Origin: Ophiobolus disseminans
Taxonomy: Eukaryota; Ascomycota; Dothideomycetes; Pleosporales; Phaeosphaeriaceae
DNA length: 64,000 nt
Direction: 5' to 3'
Assembly: GCA_010093685.1 (NCBI GenBank)
Contig: MU006220.1
Span: 713,502-777,501, forward strand
Below are positions 44,368 through 55,776 of the stretch, one piece after another. How positions within the stretch are numbered: position 1 is the stretch's first letter; every line of letters begins with the position of its first letter. The translations under genes and the position numbers were made by a program. The notes beneath the pieces were generated by a model. It saw only the letters and a program-made list of their open reading frames with translations. It was not told where the DNA came from and did not search any database.

Positions 44368-45407
44368 TGTTGTAAAAACTAATTGCTTCAATTGTGTTTG
44401 GGTTTGAGGGTGGTTGTTGTTTGGGGAGAACGAAGGTGTAGTAGAGAGGAATGATGGAGTTGTGTTGATACTGTCGAAGATGGAAAGACCGGTGCACTTT
44501 ATAGCTATCCAAGTAGTTGCCTTCGACAGTTCCACCGACCCGTCACTAGGTACGTGTTTCCACGCCCCAATTAACGGAAATTTAGACGAGGAGCAGTCCT
44601 GAGGCTAACTCGCCCCGTCCGCACGAGACGGAGCAGTCACGTTGGATTACCCTAGGCCGACCCTCCAATGGCCTCTACTTGGGTCGCTAGGCAGTCTTGT
44701 AGACTGGGCCGGGGACGCCACACGGAGACGCCTCACAATGACAACGGACCGCACAATGCATTATAGTCGTTAACCGTGCCGCATCCGCCACAATTTTCCC
44801 TCGCATCCGCGAAACGTCAAGTGATGCATGCTTTGGGAAGGCGGTCGTAGGGTGCAGGTCGACAGTGGGATGCCATGGCCGAACTGTCCAATATCATCAT
44901 GCGCATATCTATCAATGCCGAATGCCAGTCTGTCATTAACCGCCACATGAGCTGATCGAGCGGAACGAGTGCCGTGAAAGTGGTGGGTTGGAAAGGCCCT
45001 AACCGACTAACCTCCTTCGTATAACCGAGCCATATCGCTGGGTTGTTGAAGAAATGACAAAAGCTGTGTAACAGGCAAGTCTAAACATCTGCAGGTGCAC
45101 TTTCTCGTTTTCCGAAAATCCTTGCGGCTACTGGGGCTATCGAGATCTTGCTTGGCTCAGTCGACAGAAGTTGAGGAGACCCCAGGCCGGTACAGAGCCA
45201 AACCCACCTCGCTGATCACAGAGATTGCAAGCGCCGGCCTCTCAACTGACTCAAGGTCTGTCGGCTATCTGCTTAACAGACTCATATTAGCCACGTCAGA
45301 AGATGCTGAAGGTCTCAGAGGTAGCCCACCGCCTACGTCGTGAGCCAGGGAAGCCGCAAGGCACCAAGATTTGTCCCACTCCCCCTTCGCTGCAACTGAC
45401 GGTGTGA
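44368..45407. other. Gene-poor flank upstream of the 69-aa gene, 3' of dcl2
   Basis: Contains the leader and TATA box of the small gene, then about 0.9 kb with no recognisable content. A plus-strand frame at 45095-45343 is not supported by start context or similarity. Confidence 0.45.
44497..44503 (-). promoter_or_regulatory. TATA box of the 69-aa candidate gene
   Basis: GCTATAAAGTGC on the minus strand, 130 nt upstream of the ATG at 44367. Confidence 0.45.
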
Positions 45408-48400
45408 CTAGTCTTGCAGCATCACGCCGCCCTCAGTATCGTAGAACTCGTCCTCACTAGCGTCCTCCGTGGCCCCATCCGCGCGGTTTTCGAAAATCGT
45501 GACGACCTTCCAGGCGGCGATAGTCTCCGCTTGCAGTCTCTTGAGACCCTCGACAACACCCCCAACGTCCTCCCCGCCTACCTTCACTTGGCATCTATAC
45601 CTGTTGTTGCCACGAGTACCTGCTTCCTCACTCCCGTGCACACGTACATACTTCATCTTCTTCTGCATGACGAGATGATTGATACGCTCTTTTGGATGCA
45701 GGCAATCGACCGAATCGCGGAATATACGCTCGAGACAGTCGAGTATTCCAAGACGGCGAACGAATACTTCGCAGGCAGAGATGTCGCCATGACTGTCGAT
45801 GTAGATCGCTCCAATGACGCTCTCCACGATATCGGATAAGAACTTGGGAGGGTCGGTTTGGGCAAAGAGGTGCCACGGAAACCTTGCGTCGTGGAGGACA
45901 CCGTCGTTGATCTTCTCTCTGACGAGGTTGTGTTGCCGCAACGCAATGTCCCTACTGACATTGAGTGCTGGCTCGCTGGATCGCAAGAACTGCCACAACG
46001 CTCTCTGTTGCACGTCCGCGTGCAGTGTAGACTTGTCGGTGGTCTCTTCTGGTAGAGTCGTCTCGAACATCCTGAAGGCAAGGAAGGACGCATTGACCAT
46101 CGCTGTTCTGATGCCATGCATCTTCTGGTGTGACAGAGGAGGCTCATGTGCGTACAATCGTTTCGAGATAATGTAGTCGAGAACAGCGTCTCCAAGGAAC
46201 TCCAACCGTTCGTATGAAGAGTGTGTTTGTGTGTTGGCGCCCTGAAACGAACCATGTGTAAGCGCTTCGAGCAGAAGCATCTTCTTGTGGAAATTGTGTC
46301 CGATAAGATTCTCCAATGTGGTGAAGTTGATTGGCGTAGCGTCTGCTAGAGCAGCCTCGTAGAGGACAGTATTGGCGACTGGCACTGGCGTCCACGGTTC
46401 AAGCGGGAGGAGTGTCTGAATGCAATGAAGCGCTTTGTCAAAGCCGCCGACTGTATATGATGCGCCTATGAGAGATTCGATCACGTCGGCGATTAGCTTT
46501 GAGGATCTCTCTACTGTTGGCGTGTCCTCGGTCTCGAGCAACATATCACGGGAGTATCGTGGGGACCACTTTGCACATGTGAAGCGTTTCGTGATGACGA
46601 ACTTGTCTAGTCCTGCAGCAATCGAAGCTCGGGCGAGAAAGCCATTGCTGACGATCCTGCCTTTCTTCCCAGTGAGCAAGCTTTCTGGCCATTTGAGTTT
46701 GTGGGACATCAAATGCACTGATGCGATGAATTTCAGAATGCAGTCTCCGAGGAATTCAAGTCGCTGGTAGTTGTCGTCCTCAGTCGCCGATGAAGTGATC
46801 GCTCGGACAATGAGAGGTATATCCGTAACGTCGAAAGATACTGGCGCAAGAAGTGTGGCCCTGAGCGTCTCCGCAATCAATGCGATGGTCAGTCTATGTA
46901 AGATAGACGGGAACAGAAGGGCGAAGATGGACACCGATGCGGGAAGCTCGTCCACGATACACTCAGATGCAGCCAATTCTTCCGTTCTCGTGTACGCATC
47001 GTTCTGCTCCGCTTGTGCGTTTACTGGATGCAGAAAGTCGCGACGTTTGGGTAGTCGAACGAGCTGAAGTAGAGGATTGATTTCACCCGACGTAGCCTTG
47101 AAAGTGATTCTGGGTATGCACTTTCGAGCATCCCCATCTTGAGAGATCAAGCCCCATTGCGACATGTCGTGCCGACCCTCTGCGATAAGTGCCGTTGCGC
47201 GGCGGCAGCCTTGGCCCCAGTTTGGCAGCCGACAGTTGCTCAATGGGTCACCTGATGAATCGCAAGGAACGAGCAGATACGGGAAGTCACACCTTTTGGC
47301 CGCCATTCGGGAGTGGAATACGGAGCTCAAGATCTTGTAGGTGACGGATTTCAGCATGTCAATCTCTACGGGCAGCATAGTTAGCGGAGCACATTTGATA
47401 ATTCGACCTCACATACCATCTGTTGCCAAAGTCATGTTTGGCATGCATGAGCCGACAACTTTCAAACGGGTCGAGTTGTTCCAGTAGAGTAAAATCTCTT
47501 GAATGGTTGGTAAAGTAGCTGGTGTAAGTAGTAGCATGTGTATCGGCTTTTCCTCAACCCCGTGCAGAATCAGGAGTGTCCGATAATAAATCTCTGGGTT
47601 CTGCTGTTGACATTGAGCGATCAACGGCCACGGATCGAATGTGGGCGAGGCTTGCACTAAAGAGGGCGTCTGGTCCGTGGTATTGTGTTTTGCCAACTCA
47701 TCGTCCACTTCTTGTTGTGCAGGCAACAGATTGTCATTGACTAGACCAGCCTTGTACAGCGCCATGTACGCCTCGAAAGCCGCATCTTTCTTTGCCATGC
47801 GCTCGGTGACCCATGTTCCAGGGCCAGTAGCAGTCCTGACCGCAGGATCGACGGAGATGGGAAGCGTCACGCGAGCGCTGATCTTGCCCAGTGTTGGCTC
47901 CATGAAATCGAATTGTGGGCGGGTGTCAAGGTATGGACCTGATCCTAGGAGTGCGCAAAAGTGATGGAGGTGTTGTGACGCGTTGTCAAGGGTCATGAGT
48001 GCGCTGAACGGGTGTTAGTGAATACTAGCGTTAAAGCGGCAGGTAAAGGTCCCATGCGAGCAATTGAAACTTACCCAGTCTTCGCGACCTGAAAGAAGCG
48101 TTGGCCATTCTCATCTTGAAGCTCTCTTTTTTCGGCCAGCTTTACCTGGCGTAAATCATCCAGGTAGGCCTTCTTCATCTGCTCTTCGAGTGACTCCCAC
48201 GACTCTGGCGGTCGCCCACGCCCGGCCTCAGGGAAGAAAATAAAGTATTTCGACTCTTGCTTTCGCGCTCTTCCTCGCCGTTGTACAAAACTTTTCAGAT
48301 TCTTCGGGCGCTCGAAGCAAATTACTAGGTGACAGCTTGACACGTCGATGCCTTCTTCGAGAACGCTGGTAGCCAGAATAACGTTGATAGTACCGACTCG

Positions 48401-50297
48401 GAACTCATTCAAAGTTGCTTGCTGGTTGATAGGCTCCGCGAGAGTGGCAACGTTTATTTTGCGCTTACTAGATTGCGAGGTTCCAACAAAGGTCCCGACT
48501 CTCAACAAATGACGCGTTTGAGGATGGATGGACAAGATCTCGGCAAGTACTGCCACCCAGACACGCTGCTCAACGAATATCAAGCAAGTAAAATCAGGAT
48601 CATCTTTCGCTTCTGCGACCAGAACCTCGACAAGAAGTTCTACTTTCCGTGAGATATGAGCCAATGATATCGCCGGGCATTCGGTCTCCAGGGGAAGAAA
48701 ACGTGACAGAATTTGTAGGAGGTGTTCCTTCTCGTTGACAGTCCAATCAAATAGAAGGGAATTTGTGCTGTGTACGATCTTTCGGAACTGTGCCATGTTC
48801 TGGTGCATGTACCCTAAAAATAGATGTACAACGTCAGTGTTGTCTCACATACATTTCGTACACGAAAGTTTGCTTACATTCCATCGATGATGTCCCAAGC
48901 TCTGCCGCCATGTCTTCTGCTTTCACAAGCAATGACTTCAACTGCTCCCTGCAGTATGATTTGCCACCAACGACCACTTTGTGCATCTGCTTCGTGACAT
49001 CATGACCTTCCCCTTGAAGTTTGACTAGATCAAGAACGTATGGATCCTGTTTCAAATCATAGTTCTGGAAGGCATTCCGAAGTGAGAAGATTATTCGCGA
49101 TTCCTTGGGGACTTCCACTGGGTAATCTATTCGGACTAGCTGGGGTCTATGAACATAGCGCATGAGTTCTGAGCGATGTAGCTTCGGGGTCTTTGCGGTT
49201 GAGGAAAGATTTCGCTCAATCTCTTGAAGGTCTTCCGATGTAGCCTTTGCTCTCATCACTGGGCTTGCGCTGAGTCCGAGAACTTTGGGCAGCTGTTGGT
49301 CCTGGCCCATGCGTGGCATGTAGAAGTCCGACATAATGCGATGAGCGGGATGGTTTAGTGTACAATGATGGGCTGTAGGCTGATCAGCTATGTAAATCAT
49401 GGGTAAGTATAGGTATGGTATTGACCTTCATCGAATATCAGCAATGCTAACCCGCTCATTTTGACAAACGCATGCGTAAGTGCATCGACAAGAACCTGGT
49501 GTGTCGACAACACGATGCGGACGTTGAGAAGCACGGCATCCCAGGCGCTCTGCTCAGTCCAATGATCGACATTGTCTCTTCCGCACAGCAGCTGAATACC
49601 ATAACCAGGTAGATTTGACTTGAAGACCTCATACTGCTGCTCTAAAGGTAACAATACAGTTAGTAGTTGGCCAGCTACGAATGCACAACAGGTATTACTG
49701 GAAACGATCTCCTTGTGCACAGAAGTGACGTACCACACAATGTAACGGTGGGCGCGAGAAACCACACACGCTTTGCTATCATCAGCAAGGGTCTAGGGTG
49801 TACGAGTTTGAGGCTACCAAGAATCGCACCTTTTCTGCATGACAAGTTTCCAGTTCTGCTCGGGTCCGTTCAATGGCACTTTGACCTGTCAGTTCTGTGA
49901 CACGAACATCACACAGTGACGCTTACATGTGAGTTTTGCCACTACCAGTGTCCATTACGCCTGATTAGAGTGAAGAAGAAGATTAGCCAACTGTTCGTAA
50001 AACAAGAACCGTGCTGAGGAGACCAGCTCTAGATGAGAGGCTTGGAGAGACGATAGGGCATGGCGCATTGTCGACTTTGAGAGCTTCGCAAATGGGAGGG
50101 CAGTAGACTTGAGCTTACTATACAGCAGTTAGTACGGTATTTGGACGCGCACCATCACGACATTACCATATAATATTCTCCCTCATGCTGTCTTCGACCA
50201 TTTCAGCCTGATACGAACGAAGGCGAAAAGGTGCATCCTTCGGCTCGGCAGTAGCAGCGAGCTCATCGTCCGCAGCAACATATGAGGAAGCCATCAT
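45408..50297 (-). CDS. dcl2: Dicer-like protein, DCL2 type (one exon junction out of frame)
   Basis: Exons: 50297-50167, 49960-49927, 49878-49830, 49770-49734, 49641-49426, 49372-48878, 48813-48075, 48003-47417, 47365-45408; about 1414 aa. Landmarks in order: FRLRSYQAEMVEDSMRENII; helicase motif I VMDTGSGKTH; VWFLAPTVTLC; IVLSTHQVLVDAL; DEAHHC box; GLSASPV; VILATSVLEEGIDVSSC and QRRGRARKQ (helicase C); a dimerisation domain; two RNase III domains (NYQRLEFLGDCILKF and SSYERLEFLGDAVLDYI); a C-terminal dsRNA-binding-like part. Dicers cut dsRNA into small RNAs for silencing and antiviral defence; DCL2 is the antiviral one in several fungi. Junctions from exon 2 onward all keep frame; exon 1 to exon 2 leaves one nucleotide too many. 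The gene may be intact through unseen splicing, or broken. Confidence 0.88.
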
Positions 50298-50700
50298 TCA
50301 AAAGCTGAACGTCGCGATTAAGTAGTAGCTGGGGGGTCAAGAAGAGGTGAAAGTCGGACGGGGCTGTAAGTACGGATGATACTAGCCAATCGGAGCGAGG
50401 ACACGCGAGCAAGGGCGGCTCAGCCTCGCGAAGGCGCAGGCTGGGAAACCCACGGCGAATAAGCAGGGCACCATGTTTCAGAATATGGGACCAGGGATCA
50501 ATTGATGGGCATCTAATGGTTCATTTTCGTGAATGCTACATAAATCGTCTCGAGTCTAAGGCTGACTAGAGCAATACACTAAGCTTGCTTGGCCGCTCCA
50601 AGCTGCCTGTAGCTTGCATTCACCTTGCTCATCACGCTCATAGCCACAAGGCATACCCACAGCCACGGCCAAATTGATCCTTGCGGCGTGGACGGGCCGT
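50298..50700. other. Intergenic, dcl2 promoter
   Basis: Upstream region of dcl2 and 3' flank of the proteasome gene. No element recognised. Confidence 0.5.
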
Positions 50701-51699
50701 TTACAAGTTCGTCAGATAATCCTCGACCTCAGAAGGGCTCAGCTTCCTGAAGCGTGGGCCCACCGCACCTTCGACACCCTCGGTGCCCAGTAACCTCTCC
50801 TCTGGTGGACCAACGATGCCGATCTCGACCGTCTCGCCGTTCATCTCGCCTTCTATTGTCTCTTTCAGAGTGAGCAGGGCGATGTGAATTGCATCCTCCA
50901 GCTCCAAGCCCTCGGTGTACCGCTTCTCTAAGAACGTCTTTGCGCTTGTTGCGCTCTTGCCAATGGCCGTGGCTTTCCATGGGAAGTAGCTGCCGCTGGG
51001 GTCGACCTGGTAGAGGCTGGGTCCGCCCTTGAGGATGCCGCCGGTCTTGCCGCTCACTTTCTTCTGCTCTTCACTGGTCTGCTCCTCGCTCTTGCCCTCC
51101 GCCTCAGGCTCAACACCGTCGTCCCAGCCTGCGATCAACAAGCTTACGCCATACGGCCGTACACCACCCGACTGTGTAGCCTCCTGCATCACTCGCGCCA
51201 CGTCCTGGACTAATATCCTCGTGGGTGGGTACTCGTTGTAGATGCGCTTGTAGCCGGTGTGTGATACTTTGCGGGCCTTGTCTACGAGGACGCGGTAATC
51301 GGGGCCCATGCCTGAATAGACCATGCCGATGTTGGGTGTTATGAGGCTGATCTTCGAGGACGATTGCGAGTCGATGAGCGGTGACGATGACTTCTTCTCA
51401 GTTGCGAGGACGATGCCATTGGTAGCTTACTCGCGTTAGAACTCTTCTCGGGCGGCTTTGCACTTCATACATACCCTTGATTCCCAGAGAGGTGACACCC
51501 TGGTTGACGGCATTCAGGGCATACTCTAAAGACTCATTAGATTCACTATGTCACTGCCGAGTAATGTGATGGGCACAAACCTATTTGTACCAGCTTTCCA
51601 CTACAATTAGTTAGCAAACAAGCTCGATGCAATCATTACAAACGTGAATGTTTACCTGGGCGAGAAGGTGGTGAGCGAAAAAGAGTATCTGTCAGCCAT
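50701..51699 (-). CDS. pre8: 20S proteasome subunit alpha-2
   Basis: Exons 51699-51656, 51600-51581, 51525-51475 and 51425-50701 give 279 aa. It begins MADRYSFSLTTFSPSGKLVQ followed by IEYALNAVNQGVTSLGIK, the alpha-subunit N-terminal signature that gates the 20S core. ATNGIVLATEKKSSSPLIDS and GPDYRVLVDKARKVSHTGYK are typical of alpha-2. A Glu/Lys-rich insert (EPEAEGKSEEQTSEEQKKVS) before GKTGGILKGGPSLYQVDPSG makes it about 25-30 residues longer than yeast Pre8. Exon 2 is only 20 nt. It diverges from the RING-CH gene across a promoter region of about 480 bp. Confidence 0.96.
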
Positions 51700-52175
51700 G
51701 ATGAGCTACGTGTGAGTCTGCGACGTAGAAAGAGCACGTGAGGGTATCGGAGCGAGGAGGGCGGGGATAGCGGGGTGATTGCAGAGCGGTAGCAGACGTG
51801 TATAATGAAGCTGTTTGGAGCTCTCCAGGCAATCGATTGACGCGGCACTAGCCTTGATCGAGGATGGGTCCGTGCATCCGGCGTCGGCGCCACTTTTCCT
51901 CCGGCACCTTCTAGTTCGACATGCAGGCAGTCCTTTGACCGAACCTTCTCGTCCATCATTGCCTTCGCACTGCTGCCACCGTGGCTTCTAGGATACGTAC
52001 AAGACCTACGAGGCTGTGTCGGAACTAGAGCCGAGTACCCGAGTCGCTTAAGATGTATTACTCCCCCGCAGCTTCTTGATTGATCACATCATCATCATTC
52101 AATGTTCCCTGTTCCGTTGGTAAGAACCGAAGTTACTTACCTCAAGCTCGCTCTTTATTGAACAACAACTGCAAC
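51700..52175. promoter_or_regulatory. Divergent promoter, pre8 / RING-CH gene
   Basis: 476 bp between the two start codons. GGTGGCA on the minus strand at 51974-51980 matches the core of the proteasome-associated control element (GGTGGCAAA), though the last two bases differ. No TATA seen. Confidence 0.4.
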
Positions 52176-53223
52176 ATGTCGACATACTCTTCTGGGTATC
52201 AAGCGCCTGGCGGCTGGAGCTGGCCAGAAGATCTACCCAAGAACGAGCCTCCGCAGCCGGAGCCGGCGACCGCATCACCCTCATCACAACAACAGCGATC
52301 AAGCACCTCTTCTGGCGACCCCCCAAGCTCAGGAACAGGAACTCGATCTCGACGCAAGCACTGGCCGCCCAGACAGTGCAGAATCTGTCTGGAAACTGTT
52401 CAGCCCACTTTCAACACTGCATCAGACAATATTCCAGCATTTCTGCAGTCACCAAGCGTGGCCTATCAAGATGAGGGCGGCCGTCTGATTCGGCCGTGTA
52501 TGTGCAAAGGCTCTTCCAAGTATGTCCACGATGCTTGTCTTCAGGCTTGGCGCCACGCCGACCCAGGTTATGGACGCAGAAATTACTGGCAATGCCCTAC
52601 CTGTGGTTTCAAGTACCGCCTGGCCCGTCTTGGAGCTGGCCGTTTTATTGGGAGCCTTGGTGAGTGTTCATTCTTCTAGATTTTTCCTACAGCGATTAAC
52701 AAGCTTCGCAGCGGCCCAAATTGCACTCACTGGTATCATCCTGTTTATGTTCATATTCGTACTTGGCTTCGTTGCAGATCCCATCATTGGTCTTTACGTT
52801 GATCCCTGGAGCTACATGCCCTGGAACAGCCGCGCGAGACCGATTTACGGCTATGACGACGTGGATGACGAGCCGTCCACATGGTACGAGCATTTTGCCA
52901 AAGGTTTCGCCAGCATGGGCGTGCTCGGATTTTTGAAAGTCCTTGTGGCAAGCCCGTTCTCCTATTTTCGCATTGGAGGGGGCGGTGGCAGGAGAGCAAC
53001 AACTGGTCGTGACCGTGTTGAGCAAGTCAGCTGGATCATTATCGTGATTGGAGTTGCCACATTTCTCACAGTGCGTATCCCAGCCAGCTTCGTTTTGACA
53101 GACTTTGCTTACTGTGCACAGGCTGTATACAAAGGCGTTCGCGCTTGGAGTCGTCGAACCCTTGAACGAGCTGGCGAACGAGTCATGGACGTCCAGAATG
53201 ATGACGACGATGATGATGAGTAG
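52176..53223 (+). CDS. Membrane RING-CH (MARCH-type) E3 ubiquitin ligase
   Basis: Exons 52176-52659, 52712-53070 and 53122-53223 give 314 aa. I start at the ATG at 52176 (MSTYSSGYQAPGGWSWPEDL). The RINGv domain has the C4HC3 set C68, C71, C108, C110, H118, C121, C140, C143, with a long insertion between the first two pairs. Membrane segments follow: AAQIALTGIILFMFIFVLGF, about SMGVLGFLKVLVASPFSYF, and SWIIIVIGVATFLT. The tail is VMDVQNDDDDDDE. MARCH proteins ubiquitinate membrane proteins; the target is unknown. The second intron is 51 nt and open, so its retention adds 17 residues in frame. Confidence 0.9.
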
Positions 53224-53707
53224 CTGAATGCTAGTTGTGCGATCAGATCTTTCAAACATTGCTTCACGAAGCCATGCTTTCAGCGATTTTGTCGCAGTTC
53301 CGTGAAAATACCGCACTTTCTTAAATTGCCACATGTTATTCCTCAATACCGTGTCAATTAGTCTACGTGCGAAGATCGAATAGCGCCGCGACGTCCTTGC
53401 TGACACCGTACGTTTTGTACTGTCAGCTCCTGGAACCGCGGTGCTCCTGCCTCTGGCTCTATATCTTCTCGGTCTTGTCTGCTTCGAGCAACGCTGTATG
53501 GCCTGAACGAGGAGTTGCCGTGGGCACATTCAGTAAATCGTTGCTTCGTGAATGGATTTGAGATACATTGTGAGGTTTATATTCGAGCCAATTTGAGATC
53601 ATGTTCAACGTCGACATATCATTACCTCAAGCAAGGCCCGAACCTCGGCTTTTAGAGGCAGACACCAGTAGTCTGTATGTAGAACTGTTATTATTGGTAA
53701 TGTTGTG
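53224..53707. other. Intergenic, convergent 3' flanks
   Basis: Between the RING-CH gene and the coiled-coil gene. No gene recognised. Confidence 0.5.
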
Positions 53708-55370
53708 TCATCCAACACCGCAACACACTCTCGCCCGCAATAGCACGTTGCTAACCTCCTGGTTCTCACCCCACTCATCCCCAGATTTCTCCAAACAAGG
53801 GAACACGCAGAAGAGGAATTGGCGCTTTGACGAAATCATGTCATCGTCAACCATGCTGTCCATATCATTGACAGACTCCATTCTTCGCTCATCGAAGCCA
53901 ATCTGACCAACACTATCTGCATTGTGGAAAAACAGCACCTGATACTGCGCCTTTTGAAGCGCCAGCGTGCGCTGTAAGTCGGCAGCAGTATTCAGTATGC
54001 CCATCAGCGCAACCTGAGCGTTCGGCGTGAGATTGGCATTCGTCAACGTGAACAACAAATGCGCAATCTCCTCACGGATGCGATGCAACACCTCGTTCTT
54101 GCCCTGCTGGAGAACGCTACTGACTTCATCCTTGCTCTCGAGCAGACGGACAGTAACACGTCTCCACTCACGATGCTCAGTCCCGCTCAAGTTCATACTT
54201 TGAGCGAATGCTCGGAGCGCACCAAGGGGTCCTGTCACTGAGAGTCCGATAACGACTGCCTCTTCGAAGATTTGCATGAGTGCGTTGGACACGATGGCTT
54301 GGTACAGCGCAAGCCGATCCATATTCTCAATAGCTTCATACGCTGGCGTCAATGCCCTCAAAGCCTTGATCGTCCCTGCCGGCAGGTCTCCAACGTCGAG
54401 CTTCGTGCGCCTGAAATTGCTTATCACCCATTCCCGTATGCGATTCGCGAGCTGGTCGAAAGCATCTGCCAACTCACTGTCTGTGACTTGTGCATCTGAT
54501 CGCGTCAGGGAAGATATGCTCGACTTCAAGGAGAGAAGCTGCTGCAGTCGCTCTTGGGACTCTTTTTCAGTGGCGTGTAGACGCGAGCGGAGATCGTTCC
54601 ATTCTACGTCGTTGTGTAAGAGGGTGCGTTCGACACTTTTGCGGTGGGTTGTGTCTTGGGAGACAAGTTGGTCTTGTAGATGCGCGAGCTTGTAGCGGAG
54701 GTCGTGGTTCTGGCGGAGGAGGTCGTCGTGCGAGCGGGCGTGGGATGACGGTGGACGGCTGGTGGGTGTGTCGAAGGACTTTCGGTTGCTCCTTGTGTCT
54801 GACCAGTCTTCAGATTCGACGTCCCTCTCAGGGCTGGCTGATATTATAGCAGGAGAGACAGGAGCATCCTGGAGTGTCTGGTCATCGTGCTGCTGTACGT
54901 CGTTGGACGCGCCTTGCTCCCCCAACCTCCTCTGCCTGGCTCCCTCTAGCGCTTCTCTCAAGGCATTCTGCTCCTCTCTGGCGAGACTGAGAGCTCTTTC
55001 TAGCTCCCCGACTCTGTCTGCCATTCGCGCATCCACCGCACCGCCTTCTTCGCCAGTGTGGGACTCGTCATGGAGAGCAACATCCTGAATGGACGCTGCT
55101 TTTCCAGTCACTGTGGCATCACCACTCCGGCGCCTGAGGATATCGTTGAGGTTGCGGCGACGGTGTACGTCGTCCTTCTTCGCGTTTGACGCAGCTATGG
55201 CCGCTTTAGGCGGAGAGCTGATGGTGCTTGAAGATGGCTTGGAGGACCTGGAAAGAAGCTTCTTCCCATTCTTGACACTGAGACGGTTCGTGCTTTCTGA
55301 AATTGTTGGCCAGTTTGCTTGTCATCCAAGCTTGACAAGACTCACCAGAGCTCTTCTTCTCTCCGGTCAT
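53708..55370 (-). CDS. Coiled-coil protein of unknown function, conserved-looking C-terminus
   Basis: Exons 55370-55346 (MTGEKKSS) and 55296-53708 (50-nt intron) give 537 aa. A basic Ser-rich N-terminus contains KPSSSTISSPPKAAIAASN and DVHRRRNLNDILRRRSGD. Two coiled coils follow (RVGELERALSLAREEQNALR; RQNHDLRYKLAHLQDQLVSQ to about ERLQQLLSLKSSISSL). The C-terminal half is globular and helical: LADAFDQLANRIREWVISNF, IVSNALMQIFEEAVVIGLSV, HRIREEIAHLLFTLTNANLT, and the end FPCLEKSGDEWGENQEVSNV. It resembles uncharacterised fungal coiled-coil proteins, and I cannot assign a role. It diverges from the Hsp70-like gene. Confidence 0.83.
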
Positions 55371-55776
55371 ACTTGTGACCTAGCGTTCCGAAATCAGGGT
55401 CGCACCTCGGAAAGAACGTGCATCGCATTGAAGCTAGAACAGGCTTCGCTACATGTCCAACACAACGAACACCAGGCACCACCAAGGAACGACACTGGGC
55501 ATGCACGAGCATGTTAGCCCCGCATGCGACAGCCGCGCAAGGCTTGCGATCGCCAGGCCTGCAGCTAGCCGGCCGCCTGTCAGGCTTCAGCCCGCGTGCT
55601 TCACATCGCACACTTTCGCAGATGCCTAAGCCTCCAATGCTTCTCAGGCAGACACATCGATGACCTCGAGGTCAAGTCTGACCCGTTCACTTTCACTCCT
55701 CCATGAGCTCCAGCTACAGTGTGCTAGCCGTAGCCCCGCGCCCGGCCCCCACGCGACTCCATAAACCGGCTTCCGT
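55371..55776. other. Divergent promoter, coiled-coil / Hsp70-like genes
   Basis: 406 bp between start codons. GC-rich around 55520-55600. No specific element recognised. Confidence 0.45.
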
